A stretch of 64,000 nt of DNA from Variovorax sp. TBS-050B (GCF_029893635.1 NZ_JARXYR010000002.1:1525001-1589000), one strand, 5' to 3'. Shown: positions 51,513 through 62,769, counted from the stretch's first letter. The notes: a model not told the origin generated them from the sequence alone. Numbers and translations are program-made.

Positions 51513-53055
51513 ATGACGAACCCTGAAACCCTGACCCTCACACCCGGCCATGTAGACCTCGCGATGCTGCGCCGCATCCAGGCGGGCGGCGTGCAGTTGG
51601 CGCTCGATCCTTCGGTGCGCGCACCGATGGCGCAGTCGCAGGCGGCGGTGCAAGGCATCGTCGACAACGACCAGGTGGTCTACGGCATCAACACCGGCTT
51701 CGGCAAGCTCGCGAGCACGCGCATCGGCCACGACCACTTGGCCGACCTGCAGCGCAACCTCGTGCTCTCGCACAGCGTGGGCACGGGCGAGCCGCTCGCC
51801 GCGCCGGTGGTGCGCCTGGTGCTCGCGACCAAGGCCGTGAGCCTCGCGCGCGGCCATTCGGGCGTGCGGCCGGCGCTCGCCGATGCGCTGCTCGCGCTGT
51901 TCAACGCCGGCGTCATGCCGCGCATTCCGTGCAAGGGCTCGGTCGGCGCCTCGGGCGACCTGGCGCCGCTCGCGCACATGGCCTGCGTGCTGATCGGCGA
52001 GGGCGAGGCGACGCTCGCCGACGGCCGCGTGGTCGGCGGCGCCGAGGCGATGCGGAGCATCGGCCTCGAACCCTTCGTGCTCGGCCCCAAGGAGGGTCTT
52101 GCGCTGCTCAACGGCACGCAGGTCTCGACCGCGCTCGCGCTCGCCGGGCTGTTCGGCGCCGAGAACGTGTTCGCGGCGGCGCTGATGTCGGGCGCGCTCT
52201 CGCTCGAGGCGATCCAGGGCTCGATCAAGCCCTTCGATGCGCGCATCCATGCCGCGCGCGGCCAGCCGGGGCAGATCGCCGTGGCCGCCGCGGTGCGCAC
52301 GCTGCTCGAAGGCAGCGAGATCGTGCCCTCGCACGCCGACTGCGGGCGCGTGCAGGACCCGTACTCGGTGCGCTGCATTCCGCAGGTGATGGGCGCCTGC
52401 CTCGACAACCTCGCGCATGCGGCGCGCGTGCTCGTCATCGAGGCCAATGCGGCCTCGGACAACCCCCTGGTCTTCACCGACACCGGTCGAAGTCATCTCC
52501 GGCGGCAACTTCCACGCCGAGCCCGTGGCCTTCGCGGCCGACATCATCGCGCTCGCCGTGAGCGAGATCGGCGCCATCGCCGAGCGCCGCATCGCGCTGC
52601 TGCTCGACACCGGGCTCTCGGGCCTGCCGCCCTTCCTGGTGCGCGACGGCGGGCTCAACTCGGGCTTCATGATCGCGCAGGTCACGGCCGCGGCGCTCGC
52701 GTCGGAGAACAAGTCGCTCGCCCATCCCGCGAGCGTGGACAGCCTGCCGACCTCGGCCAACCAGGAGGACCATGTCTCGATGGCCACCTTCGCGGCGCGC
52801 CGCCTCGGCGACATGGTCGAGAACACCGCAGTGGTCGTCGGCATCGAGGCGATGGCCGCCGCCCAGGGCATCGAACTGAAGAGAGGCCTGAAAAGCTCGC
52901 CGCTGGTCGAGGCCGAATTCGCGCGCATCCGCCAGCGGGTCGCCTTCCTCGACACCGACCGCTACCTCGCACCGGACATCGAAGCCATGCGCCAGTGGGC
53001 GCGCCGTGCCGACATGCCGCCCGTGCTGCTGAACATCCTGCCCAGTCACTCTTGA
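51513..53055 (+). pseudogene. hutH: Histidine ammonia-lyase, frameshifted in this sequence
   Basis: Removes ammonia from histidine to give urocanate. The MIO cofactor triad Ala146-Ser147-Gly148 is intact in [17 protein letters not shown], with Tyr57 in [10 protein letters not shown]. Reading stops making sense after NPLVFTDTG at about residue 324: one extra T at about 52487 (GGTCGAAG in place of GGCGAAG) shifts the frame, and the rest ([20 protein letters not shown] to NILPSHS) continues one frame over. Without the extra base the protein is about 513 residues, normal for HutH. Everything else in the locus is intact, so a sequencing error or very recent mutation is likely. Confidence 0.93.
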
Positions 53056-53072
53056 TCAAGGAGATCCATGCC

Positions 53073-54794
<1,722 letters not shown>

Positions 54795-54831
54795 GCCGGA
54801 CAAAGGTAAGCCGAAGGTAGGAAGAAAAAGC

Positions 54832-54862
54832 GCGCCGATTCCCACTCGGTGGGAATCGGCGC
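54832..54862. terminator. Strong hairpin after hutU
   Basis: GCGCCGATTCCCA and TGGGAATCGGCGC form a perfect 13-bp stem with a five-base loop. On the plus strand it is preceded by GAAGAAAAAG and lacks a U-tract; on the minus strand TTTTTCTTC follows it, so it is best oriented against antisense transcription. Confidence 0.65.
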
Positions 54863-54919
54863 TTGGATGTGGGAACGACGGGCCAGATACTGCACGCCAT
54901 TTCCCGTGACCGCCGCCCG

Positions 54920-55651
54920 ATGACGCCGACCGAAGCCTCCGCCCACAACGACCGCGCCCTGCGCGTGCTGTCGGTGCTGGCGCAAAGCAAGTCCGCGATG
55001 ACGGCGGCCGAGCTGGTGCAGGCCACGGGCCTGTCGCAGAGCACGCTCTACCGGCAGATCGCGCTGCTGCGGCGCTGGGGCTTCGTGATGGAGTCCGACG
55101 GCCGCTACTCGCCGGGCCCGGTGAGCGTGCAGCTCGCGAGCGGCTTCGACGGCAACTCCGACCTCGTGATGGCCGCGCGCGCCGACATGCGCGCGCTCGC
55201 GCAGCAGAGCCACGAGAGCGTGGCGCTGGTCACGGCGGTCAACGACCGCGTCGTGTGCCTCGAGATGATCGACAGCGAGCAGTCGCTGCGCTGCTCCTTC
55301 GACCGCGGCCGCAGCGTGCCCGCCAAGGACGGCGCGAGCGCCAAGTGCCTGCTGGCCCACATGCCGCTCGACCAGCGCGATGCGCTGCTCGACGCGCTCG
55401 GCGAAAGCCCCGAGCAGCGCGCGGCGCGTGCCGCCGAGCTCGATGCGATCCGCGAGGCCGGCCATGCCGTGACGCACGGCGAGGTCGATGCCGGCGTCTG
55501 GGGCGCGAGCGCGCCGGTGCTCGCACCGGGCCGGCGCCTGCGCGGCGCGATCACGCTGATGGCGCCGCTCACGCGCGTCGAAGGCATGGAAGCTGCATTG
55601 CTGCACATGACGGTCGTCACCGCGGCGCGCATCTCGCGCGCCCTGCCATAG
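54920..55651 (+). CDS. IclR-family regulator
   Basis: A 243-residue regulator: N-terminal winged helix (AMTAAELVQATGLSQSTLYR, about residues 28-47) and an IclR ligand domain from about residue 80 (VALVTAVNDRVVCLEMIDSE, AKDGASAKCLLAHM). I prefer the ATG at 54920 to one at 54863, which would start inside the region directly after the hairpin. It stands between hutU and the second amino-acid transport genes and may regulate that downstream set. Confidence 0.87.
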   Translation: MTPTEASAHNDRALRVLSVLAQSKSAMTAAELVQATGLSQSTLYRQIALLRRWGFVMESDGRYSPGPVSVQLASGFDGNSDLVMAARADMRALAQQSHESVALVTAVNDRVVCLEMIDSEQSLRCSFDRGRSVPAKDGASAKCLLAHMPLDQRDALLDALGESPEQRAARAAELDAIREAGHAVTHGEVDAGVWGASAPVLAPGRRLRGAITLMAPLTRVEGMEAALLHMTVVTAARISRALP

Positions 55652-55708
55652 CGCCTGTTCCTTTTCTTTCTTTCTCTTCCTTTTCCAAACCACGAAAGCT
55701 CCCCGACC

Positions 55709-56461
55709 ATGAACACCCGTCGCACCTTCGTCGCCGCCGCGCTCGCCGGCTCCGCCATCCTCGGTTTCGCCGGCGCCGCGCAGGCCCAGGGCGAGCCGCT
55801 GCGCGTGGCCACCGACGCCACCTTCCCGCCGATGGAGTTCATCGAGAACGGCAAGCGCACCGGCTTCGACGTGGAACTGGTCGAGGCCGTCGGCAAGGTG
55901 CTGGGCCGCAAGATCGAGTGGATCGACATCGACTTCAAGGGCCTGGTGCCGGGCCTGGTGTCGAAGCGCTTCGACATGGCCGTGTCGGGCATCTACATCA
56001 CCGACGAGCGCAGGAAGGTCGTCGACTTCACCAACCCCTACTACGCGGGCGGCCTGGTGGTGATGGTGAAGGAGGGCAACACCGCGATCAAGACGCCGGC
56101 CGACATCAACGGCAAGAAGGTCAGCGTGCAGGTGGGCACCAAGTCGGTGGCCTACACCAAGGAGAAGTTCCCGCAGGTGCAGCTGATGGAGGTCGAGAAG
56201 AACCAGGAGATGTTCAACCTCGTCGACATCGGCCGCGCCGACGCCGCCGTGACCGGCAAGCCCGCCGCCTACCAGTACGTGCGCACGCGCGGCGGCCTCA
56301 AGGTGCTGCCCGAGCAGATCACCACCGAGGAATACGGCATGGCCATCCGCAAGGACACGCCCGAACTCACCAAGGCCGTGAACGGCGCGCTCGACAAGCT
56401 CAAGGCCGACGGCACGTACGCGCAAATCGTCGCCAAGTGGTTCAGCACGGCCACCAAGTAA
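55709..56461 (+). CDS. Polar-amino-acid ABC transporter substrate-binding protein
   Basis: A 250-residue periplasmic receptor with signal peptide MNTRRTFVAAALAGSAILGF ending AAQAQ. The SBP_bac_3 signature LRVATDATFPPMEFIENGKR is followed by GFDVELVEAVGKVLGRKIEW and DMAVSGIYITDERRKVVDFT. Members bind histidine, glutamine, arginine and similar amino acids; in this locus histidine is the likely ligand. A permease gene follows, but no ATPase gene. Confidence 0.9.
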   Translation: MNTRRTFVAAALAGSAILGFAGAAQAQGEPLRVATDATFPPMEFIENGKRTGFDVELVEAVGKVLGRKIEWIDIDFKGLVPGLVSKRFDMAVSGIYITDERRKVVDFTNPYYAGGLVVMVKEGNTAIKTPADINGKKVSVQVGTKSVAYTKEKFPQVQLMEVEKNQEMFNLVDIGRADAAVTGKPAAYQYVRTRGGLKVLPEQITTEEYGMAIRKDTPELTKAVNGALDKLKADGTYAQIVAKWFSTATK

Positions 56462-56464
56462 TGT

Positions 56465-56566
56465 CGGCTCCCCGGCTTTTCACGCGCTGCGCGCGTGTAA
56501 CTCCACCCCCCGCGGGGGCGGCGCGGCCGGCTTGGGGCGGCCCGGCGCTCGGCCGCGAAAGGCACT
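56465..56566. repeat. GC-rich intergenic repeat
   Basis: The gap between binding protein and permease holds CACGCGCTGCGCGCGTG, CACCCCCCGCGGGGGCGG and CCGGCTTGGGGCGGCCCGG. The last matches the copy inside recQ. Confidence 0.75.
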
Positions 56567-56569
56567 GAA

Positions 56570-57238
56570 ATGGATCTCGACTTCTCGCCGGTCCGGGAAG
56601 GCTGGCCCGCGCTGCTGCGCGGCGCGCTCGTCACGGTGGAGATCACCGCCTGCGCGCTCGCGCTCGGCTGCGTGGTCGGCCTCTTGGTCGGCATCGGCCG
56701 GCTCAATCCGAAGCGGCGCTGGCTCTACGGCATCTGCACCGCCTACGTGGCGGCGATCCGCGGCACGCCGCTCCTGGTGCAGCTCTTCATCCTGTTCTTC
56801 GGCCTGCCGCACTTCGGCATCCTGCTGCCGGCCTTTCTCTGCGGCGTGCTCGGGCTCGGCGTCTACTCCGGCGCCTACGTGTCGGAGATCGTGCGCGGCG
56901 CGATCCAGTCGATCGACAAGGGCCAGACGCTGGCCGCGCAGTCGCTCGGCATGACGCCGGCCGTGGCCATGCGCGAGATCGTGCTGCCGCAGGCCGTGGT
57001 GCGCATGATCCCGCCGCTGGGCAACGAGTTCATCGCGCTGATCAAGAACTCGGCGCTGGTGTCGCTGCTCACCATCCACGACGTGATGCACGAAGGGCAG
57101 AAGATCATCAGCGTGTCGTACCGCTCGCTCGAGGTCTACCTCGCGATCGCGCTCGTGTACTTCGTGCTCACGGGCACGATGACGCTGGTGCTGCGCCACT
57201 TCGAGCGCAAGCTGGGGCAGGGCGGACTGGTGCGATGA
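56570..57238 (+). CDS. Polar-amino-acid ABC transporter permease
   Basis: A 222-residue HisM/GlnP-type permease with about five helices. RGTPLLVQLFILFFGLPHFG and the EAA-loop region QTLAAQSLGMTPAVAMREIV are typical. The single permease would act as a homodimer. Its stop overlaps the ATG at 57235 used for hutD. The missing ATPase must come from another locus or be shared. Confidence 0.9.
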   Translation: MDLDFSPVREGWPALLRGALVTVEITACALALGCVVGLLVGIGRLNPKRRWLYGICTAYVAAIRGTPLLVQLFILFFGLPHFGILLPAFLCGVLGLGVYSGAYVSEIVRGAIQSIDKGQTLAAQSLGMTPAVAMREIVLPQAVVRMIPPLGNEFIALIKNSALVSLLTIHDVMHEGQKIISVSYRSLEVYLAIALVYFVLTGTMTLVLRHFERKLGQGGLVR

Positions 57239-57957
57239 CGGGGTCCGCTGTCTGTCTCCCTCCCCTCCCGGGGGAGGGCGGGGGTGGGGGCGCGCGGCGC
57301 CCGATGAGGCATTGCGCTGAACCCGCGCCGCTTGCCCCCATCCCGACCTTCCCCCAGGAGGGGAAGGGGCAGGATTCGGCAACGACGGTCGTGCGTCGCT
57401 TCTCCCGCGCCTCGCTGCCCGCCACGCCGTGGAAGAACGGCGGCGGCACCACGCAGGAGATCGCCAGCTGGCCCGAGGGCGCGGGGCTCGACGCTTTCGG
57501 CTGGCGCGCGAGCATCGCGACCATCGCGCAGCCCGGTCCGTTCTCGGTCTTCGCGGGCATCGACCGGCAGATCATGCTGCTCGAAGGCGACGGCGTGCGC
57601 CTGTTCACGCACGACGGCCGCATCGACCACCGGCTCGATGCGCCGCACCGTCCCTTCGCCTTCAGCGGCGACGAGGCCATCGACTGCACGCTGCTCGGCG
57701 GCGCCTCGGCCGACTTCAACATCATGACGCGGCGCGGCCAGTGGCGCGCCGAGCTGCAGGTGCTCGAGGCGGCCGCTTGCATCGCGCCCGCGCCGCACGG
57801 CCTGCTGCTGGCGCTGCGCGGCGACTGGCGCTTCGGCGACGCGCGCTGCGCCGAAGGCGAGGGCCTGTGCTGGACCGGGGCCGCGCCAGAGCCCTGGCAG
57901 GCCCGCCCCGCGCAGGAAGGCGCGCGGCTGGCTGCGGTGCGCATCCTGCCGGCGTAA
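57235..57957 (+). CDS. hutD: HutD/Ves family protein
   Basis: A bicupin-like protein of the histidine locus; in Pseudomonas it is thought to set an upper limit on hut activity, perhaps by binding formylglutamate. Core motifs are [40 protein letters not shown] and DFNIMTRRG. The frame is open from an ATG overlapping the permease stop (240 residues), but the first ~50 codons run through a GC-rich inverted repeat (57252-57372). A GTG at 57391 gives 188 residues, close to the usual size, and may be the real start. Either start keeps the conserved domain whole. Confidence 0.88.
   Translation: MTGSAVCLPPLPGEGGGGGARRPMRHCAEPAPLAPIPTFPQEGKGQDSATTVVRRFSRASLPATPWKNGGGTTQEIASWPEGAGLDAFGWRASIATIAQPGPFSVFAGIDRQIMLLEGDGVRLFTHDGRIDHRLDAPHRPFAFSGDEAIDCTLLGGASADFNIMTRRGQWRAELQVLEAAACIAPAPHGLLLALRGDWRFGDARCAEGEGLCWTGAAPEPWQARPAQEGARLAAVRILPA
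57252..57372. repeat. GC-rich inverted repeat at the 5' end of hutD
   Basis: Left arm CTCCCTCCCCTCCCGGGGGA with GGGCGGGGGTGGGGGC (57252-57294) pairs with a right arm (57329-57372) whose complement reads CCCCTTCCCCTCCTGGGGGA and GTCGGGATGGGGGC. It is an imperfect ~43-bp dyad around a short centre, resembling widespread C/G-rich bacterial intergenic palindromes. Confidence 0.8.
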
Positions 57958-57989
57958 GCTGCGGCAACGAAAAAAGAGAGCACCCACAG

Positions 57990-59237
57990 ATGACATCCGC
58001 CCCTCGCCATCCCTCGGCCGACGGCCTCTGGACCGGCCTGCGCCTCGCACCCGGCGCTGCGCCGGGCACCGGGGCAGAAGACGATGCCGCGATCGCCGTC
58101 ACCGGCGGCACCGTGCGCTGGGCCGGCGCGCGCACCGCGCTGCCGGCCGAATTCGCGAAGCTGCCGCTGCACGACGGCGGCGGCGCGCTCGTGACGCCCG
58201 GCCTCGTCGACTGCCACACCCACCTGGTCTACGGCGGCCAGCGTGCGAACGAATTCGCGATGCGGCTCGCGGGCGCCAGCTACGAAGAGATCGCCAGGGC
58301 CGGCGGCGGCATCGTCTCCTCGGTCCGCGCCACGCGCGAGGCCGACGAGGACGCGCTGTTCGCGCAGGCCGCGCCGCGCCTCGAACAACTGCTCGCCGAC
58401 GGCGTCTGCGCGATCGAGATCAAGTCGGGCTACGGCCTCGCGCTCGCGCACGAGCGCAAGCAGCTGCGCGTGGCGCGCCGGCTCGGCGAGGCCTACGGCG
58501 TGACCGTGCGCACCACCTTCCTCGGCGCGCATGCGCTGCCGCCCGAGTACGCGGGCCGCAGCGGCGACTACATCGACCTCGTCTGCCGCGAGATGCTGCC
58601 CGCACTCGCGGCCGAAGGCCTGGTGGACGCGGTCGACGTGTTCTGCGAGCGCATCGCGTTCTCGCTCGCCGAGACCGCGCAGGTCTTCGAGGCCGCGCGG
58701 GCGCTCGGGCTGCCGGTCAAGCTGCATGCCGAGCAGCTCTCCGACATGGGCGGCGCCGCGCTCGCGGCACGTCATGGCGCGCTCTCGTGCGACCACATCG
58801 AGCATCTCTCGGCCGAGGGCATCGCCGCCATGCGGCAGTCCGGCACCGTGGCCGTGCTGCTGCCTGGCGCCTACTACACGCTGCGCGACACGCACCTGCC
58901 GCCCATCGACGGCCTGCGCGCCGCCGGCGTGCCGATGGCCGTCTCGACCGACCACAACCCCGGCACCTCGCCCGCGCTGAGCCTGCTGCTGATGATGAAC
59001 ATGGCCTGCACCCTGTTCCGCCTGACCGTGCCCGAGGCGCTGGCCGGCGTCACCGTGCATGCGGCGCGCGCGCTCGGCCTGCAGGACACGCACGGCGCCA
59101 TCGCGGCCGGCATGCCCGCCAACTTCGTGCTCTGGAACGTGCGCGAGGCGGCTGAGCTCGCCTACTGGTTCGGCCAGCGGCCGGTGCGCACCGTGGTGCG
59201 TCAGGGCCGCATCGCGACCGGAGGCGCTCCCGCATGA
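57990..59237 (+). CDS. hutI: Imidazolonepropionase
   Basis: Opens the imidazolone ring to give N-formimidoylglutamate. A 415-residue amidohydrolase with metal ligands His76 and His78 ([10 protein letters not shown]), [23 protein letters not shown] and the catalytic Asp in [23 protein letters not shown] and [13 protein letters not shown] regions are family-typical. It starts 32 bases after hutD and overlaps hutF by four bases. Confidence 0.96.
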   Translation: MTSAPRHPSADGLWTGLRLAPGAAPGTGAEDDAAIAVTGGTVRWAGARTALPAEFAKLPLHDGGGALVTPGLVDCHTHLVYGGQRANEFAMRLAGASYEEIARAGGGIVSSVRATREADEDALFAQAAPRLEQLLADGVCAIEIKSGYGLALAHERKQLRVARRLGEAYGVTVRTTFLGAHALPPEYAGRSGDYIDLVCREMLPALAAEGLVDAVDVFCERIAFSLAETAQVFEAARALGLPVKLHAEQLSDMGGAALAARHGALSCDHIEHLSAEGIAAMRQSGTVAVLLPGAYYTLRDTHLPPIDGLRAAGVPMAVSTDHNPGTSPALSLLLMMNMACTLFRLTVPEALAGVTVHAARALGLQDTHGAIAAGMPANFVLWNVREAAELAYWFGQRPVRTVVRQGRIATGGAPA

Positions 59238-60640
59238 CGACAACGACAACAACGACGACGAAGATGCTTTTCGCGCCCGATGCCCTGCTGCCCGACGGCT
59301 GGGCGAAGAACGTGCGGCTGGCGTGGGACGACGCCGGCCGGCTGGTGCAGGTGCAGGCCGGCGCCGCGCCGGTGGCCGGCGTGCCGGTGGCGCGCGGCCC
59401 GGTGATCCCTGGCATGCCCAACCTGCATTCGCATGCCTTCCAGCGCGCCTTCGCAGGCCTGACCGAGTACCGCGCCGAGGCCACCGACAGCTTCTGGAGC
59501 TGGCGCACGCTGATGTACCGCTTCGCCGCGCGCCTCGGCCCCGCGCACATGGAAGCGATCGCCACCTGGCTCTACGCCGAGATGCTCGAGGCCGGCTACA
59601 CCAGCGTCTGCGAGTTCCAGTACGTGCACCACGACACCGACGGCCGCCCCTATGCCGACGACGCGACGCTGAGCCTCGCGCTGCTGCGCGCTGCGCGCAA
59701 GACGGGCATCGGCCTCACGCTGCTGCCGGTGCTCTACCAGACCAGCGGCTTCGGCGGCCTGCCGCCCAGCGAGGGGCAGCGCCGCTTCATCCGCAGCACC
59801 GACTCGATGCTGCGGCTGCTCGAGGCGCTCGCGCCGGCGTGCGAGGCGCAGGGTTCCCGCCTGGGCCTCGCGCCCCACTCGCTGCGCGCCGTGCCGCCCG
59901 CGGCGCTGGCCGAGGCGCTCGCGGGGCTCGATGCGATCGACCCCACGGCGCCGGTCCACATCCACATCGCCGAGCAGACCAAGGAGGTCGACGACTGCAT
60001 CGCCTGGAGCGGGCAGCGGCCGGTCGCCTGGCTGCTCGACCATGCGAAGGTCGATGCGCGCTGGTGCCTGGTGCATGCCACCCACATGGACGCGGCCGAA
60101 TACGAGCGCGGCGCGAAGAGCGGCGCAGTCGCGGGGCTGTGCCCGACCACCGAGGCCAACCTCGGCGACGGAATCTTCGACTTCGCGGCCTGGCGCCACC
60201 ATGGCGGCGCCTGGGGCGTCGGCTCCGACAGCCATGCCAGCGTGAACGCCGCCGAGGAACTGCTGATGCTCGAATACAGCCAGCGCCTCGCGCGCCGGCA
60301 GCGCAACGTCGGCGCCGAGGCCGCGCATCCGCACGTCGCGACCGCGCTGACGCTCGGCGCGGTGCGGGGCGGGGCCCAGGCCGCGGGCCGCGCCGTCGGC
60401 GGGCTCGCGGTCGGGCAGCAGGCCGATTTCGTGCTGCTCGACGGCGCGCACGTCGCGCTGCAGGGCCTCTCCGCGGCCGATGCGCTCTCCTCGCATGTGT
60501 TCGCGAGCCATCGCACTTCGGCGATCGACGCGGTGTGGGTCGCCGGCGTGCCGCGCGTCACGGCGGGCCGCCATGCGCTGCACGACGAGGCCGCCGCCGC
60601 CTTCACCGCCGCGCGCGCCGAACTGCTCACGGACCATTGA
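59234..60640 (+). CDS. hutF: Formimidoylglutamate deiminase
   Basis: Removes ammonia from formimidoylglutamate to give N-formylglutamate, which defines the five-step pathway. The 468-residue amidohydrolase has [10 protein letters not shown] (His65, His67), [25 protein letters not shown] and [15 protein letters not shown]. The ATG overlaps the hutI stop. It is followed by eight threonine codons built from an ACG/ACA repeat; a second ATG at 59264 lies just after them and could also start translation. Confidence 0.95.
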   Translation: MTTTTTTTTKMLFAPDALLPDGWAKNVRLAWDDAGRLVQVQAGAAPVAGVPVARGPVIPGMPNLHSHAFQRAFAGLTEYRAEATDSFWSWRTLMYRFAARLGPAHMEAIATWLYAEMLEAGYTSVCEFQYVHHDTDGRPYADDATLSLALLRAARKTGIGLTLLPVLYQTSGFGGLPPSEGQRRFIRSTDSMLRLLEALAPACEAQGSRLGLAPHSLRAVPPAALAEALAGLDAIDPTAPVHIHIAEQTKEVDDCIAWSGQRPVAWLLDHAKVDARWCLVHATHMDAAEYERGAKSGAVAGLCPTTEANLGDGIFDFAAWRHHGGAWGVGSDSHASVNAAEELLMLEYSQRLARRQRNVGAEAAHPHVATALTLGAVRGGAQAAGRAVGGLAVGQQADFVLLDGAHVALQGLSAADALSSHVFASHRTSAIDAVWVAGVPRVTAGRHALHDEAAAAFTAARAELLTDH

Positions 60641-60651
60641 TCGAACCCACC

Positions 60652-61464
60652 ATGCCCTTCACCACCCACGAACCCCCTTTCCGCTTTCGCCAGGGCACGC
60701 GCCCGCTGCTGATCTCGATGCCGCACGTCGGCACCCACGTGCCGCCCGCGCTGGCCGCGCGCCTCACCGACGAGGCGCGCCAGGTGCCCGACACCGACTG
60801 GCACCTCGAACGGCTCTATGACTTCGCCGACGAGCTCGGCGCCTCGGTGCTCGTGGCCACGCACTCGCGCTACGTCATCGACCTCAACCGTCCGCCCGAC
60901 GGCGCGAGCCTCTACCCGGGCCAGAGCGTCACGGGCCTGTGCCCGGTCGACACCTTCGACGACACGCCGGTCTACGGCTCGGCCGACGACCTGCCCGACG
61001 AGGCCGAGATCGCCGAGCGCCGCGAGGCCATCTGGGTGCCGTACCACCGCCAGCTGCAGACCGAGCTCGCGCGCCTGAAGGCCGCGCACGGCACCATCGC
61101 GCTGTGGGATGCGCATTCGATCCGCTCGGTGCTGCCGCGCTTCTTCGAGGGCAAGCTGCCCGACCTGAACCTCGGCACCGGCAAGGGCACGAGCTGCGAT
61201 CCGGTGCTCGCTCAGACGCTGCTCGACATCGCCGAGTCGGCCACCGGCTATACCGGCGTGCTCAACGGCCGCTTCACGGGCGGCTACATCACGCGCGAAT
61301 ACGGCAACCCGGCCGCGGGCGTGCATGCGGTGCAGCTCGAGATGACCCAGTCGAGCTACATGCAGGAGCAGCTGCCCTTCGACTACCTGCCCGAAGTCGC
61401 GGCGGGCGTGCAGCCGCACGTGCGGCGCATGATCGAGGCGGTGCTGGCGTTCGTCGAGCAGTAG
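60652..61464 (+). CDS. hutG: N-formylglutamate deformylase
   Basis: Zinc amidohydrolase that releases formate from N-formylglutamate, giving glutamate as the last hut step. The 270-residue protein shows ISMPHVGTHVP, YVIDLNRPPDG, LWDAHSIRSVLPRFFEGKLP and GYITREYGNPAAGVHAVQLE. It starts 11 bases after hutF and ends the hut locus; copy 3 of the inverted-repeat element begins 12 bases after its stop. Confidence 0.95.
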   Translation: MPFTTHEPPFRFRQGTRPLLISMPHVGTHVPPALAARLTDEARQVPDTDWHLERLYDFADELGASVLVATHSRYVIDLNRPPDGASLYPGQSVTGLCPVDTFDDTPVYGSADDLPDEAEIAERREAIWVPYHRQLQTELARLKAAHGTIALWDAHSIRSVLPRFFEGKLPDLNLGTGKGTSCDPVLAQTLLDIAESATGYTGVLNGRFTGGYITREYGNPAAGVHAVQLEMTQSSYMQEQLPFDYLPEVAAGVQPHVRRMIEAVLAFVEQ

Positions 61465-61476
61465 CCGCAGGGAAGG

Positions 61477-61599
61477 CGGACAGCCGGACGCAGAGGACGC
61501 GAAGGTTTCGCGAAAGGCGCGAAAGAAATCAAATTAATTTTTCAGGTTTCCTTTCGCGTCCTTCGCGGAACCTTTGCGCCCTTCGCGTACGGAAGTCCG
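61477..61599. repeat. Long inverted-repeat element, copy 3
   Basis: Left end CGGACAGCCGGACGCAGAGG; the complement of the right end reads CGGACTTCCGTACGCGAAGG. Inner arms pair CGCGAAAGGCGCGAAAG with CTTTCGCGTCCTTCGCG. It lies between hutG and metH. This copy has diverged most in its inner repeats from copies 1 and 2 but is the most regular hairpin. Confidence 0.88.
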
Positions 61600-61648
61600 A
61601 TCCCGCATTGCAGCGAGGGTGGTCAACCGCGAGCGACAATAACGGCCT

Positions 61649-62704
61649 ATGAAGCCCCCCGTCTACACCCGCGGCCAGGCCCTGCCCGGCATCCTTGCAA
61701 AGCGCATCGCCATCCTCGACGGCGCGATGGGCACGATGATCCAGCGCTTCAAGCTCACCGAGGAACAGTACCGCGGCGAGCGCTTCAAGGACTTCGGCCG
61801 CGACGTGAAGGGCAACAACGAGCTGCTCTCGCTCACCCGGCCCGACGTGATCTCCGACATCCACGAGGGCTACCTCGCGGCCGGTGCCGACCTGATCGAG
61901 ACCAACACCTTCGGCGCCACCACCATCGCGCAGGAGGACTACGGCATGGCGGATCTCGCGCGCGAGATGAACTTCGAATCCGCCAAGCTCGCACGCGCCG
62001 CCTGCGACAAGTTCAGCACGCCCGACAAGCCGCGCTTCGTGGCAGGCGCGCTCGGCCCCACGCCCAAGACCGCGAGCATCAGCCCCGACGTCAACGACCC
62101 GGGCGCGCGCAACGTCAGCTTCGAGGAACTGCGCGCGGCCTACTACGAACAGACCCAGGCGCTCGTCGAGGGCGGCGCCGACGTGCTGCTGGTCGAGACC
62201 ATCTTCGACACGCTCAACGCCAAGGCCGCGCTGTTCGCGATCGACGAGTACTTCGAGGCGAGCGGCGAGCGCCTGCCGCTGATCATCAGCGGCACCGTGA
62301 CCGATGCCTCGGGCCGCATCCTCAGCGGCCAGACCGTGACCGCCTTCTGGCACAGCGTGCGCCACGCGCAGCCGCTGGCCGTGGGCCTCAACTGCGCGCT
62401 CGGCGCGGCGCTGATGCGGCCGTACATCCAGGAACTGGCCAAGGCCGCGGGCGACACCTACATCAGCTGCTATCCGAACGCCGGCCTGCCCAATCCGATG
62501 AGCGAGACCGGCTTCGACGAGACGCCCGACGTCACCTCGCGGCTGCTGCACGAGTTCGCCGACGAAGGGCTGGTCAACATCGTCGGCGGCTGCTGCGGCA
62601 CCACGCCCGACCACATCGCGGCGATCGGCCAGGCCGTGGCGCCGATGCCGGTGCGCCTGCTGAGCGGCACCCACCACGCCGGCTTCTACAAGGAAGCGGC
62701 CTGA
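61649..62704 (+). CDS. metH: Methionine synthase, homocysteine-methyltransferase domain protein (split MetH)
   Basis: The N-terminal homocysteine-binding domain of cobalamin-dependent methionine synthase, as a 351-residue protein. Visible are [29 protein letters not shown] and the zinc ligands Cys249 (GLNCALG), Cys315 and Cys316 ([12 protein letters not shown]). The folate, cobalamin and activation domains are absent, and the next gene is unrelated. In several betaproteobacteria metH is two genes, and the second part is presumably elsewhere. No cobalamin riboswitch is evident in the short leader. Confidence 0.92.
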   Translation: MKPPVYTRGQALPGILAKRIAILDGAMGTMIQRFKLTEEQYRGERFKDFGRDVKGNNELLSLTRPDVISDIHEGYLAAGADLIETNTFGATTIAQEDYGMADLAREMNFESAKLARAACDKFSTPDKPRFVAGALGPTPKTASISPDVNDPGARNVSFEELRAAYYEQTQALVEGGADVLLVETIFDTLNAKAALFAIDEYFEASGERLPLIISGTVTDASGRILSGQTVTAFWHSVRHAQPLAVGLNCALGAALMRPYIQELAKAAGDTYISCYPNAGLPNPMSETGFDETPDVTSRLLHEFADEGLVNIVGGCCGTTPDHIAAIGQAVAPMPVRLLSGTHHAGFYKEAA

Positions 62705-62740
62705 ACCGCGGGCCGCGGGGCGGTTTGCGCCCGCGGCTGA

Positions 62741-62769
62741 TTGACGCGGGCGGGGCGGCCGCCTAGGCT
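62741..62769 (+). promoter_or_regulatory. Candidate sigma-70 promoter of the SH3 protein gene
   Basis: TTGACG (62741-62746), a 17-base spacer and TAGGCT (62764-62769), 28 bases before the start at 62798. A good -35 and a fair -10. Confidence 0.5.

Noticed and set aside
61465..61648. Cobalamin riboswitch before metH
   Set aside because: The gap is mostly occupied by the inverted-repeat element, and I see no B12-box-like core.
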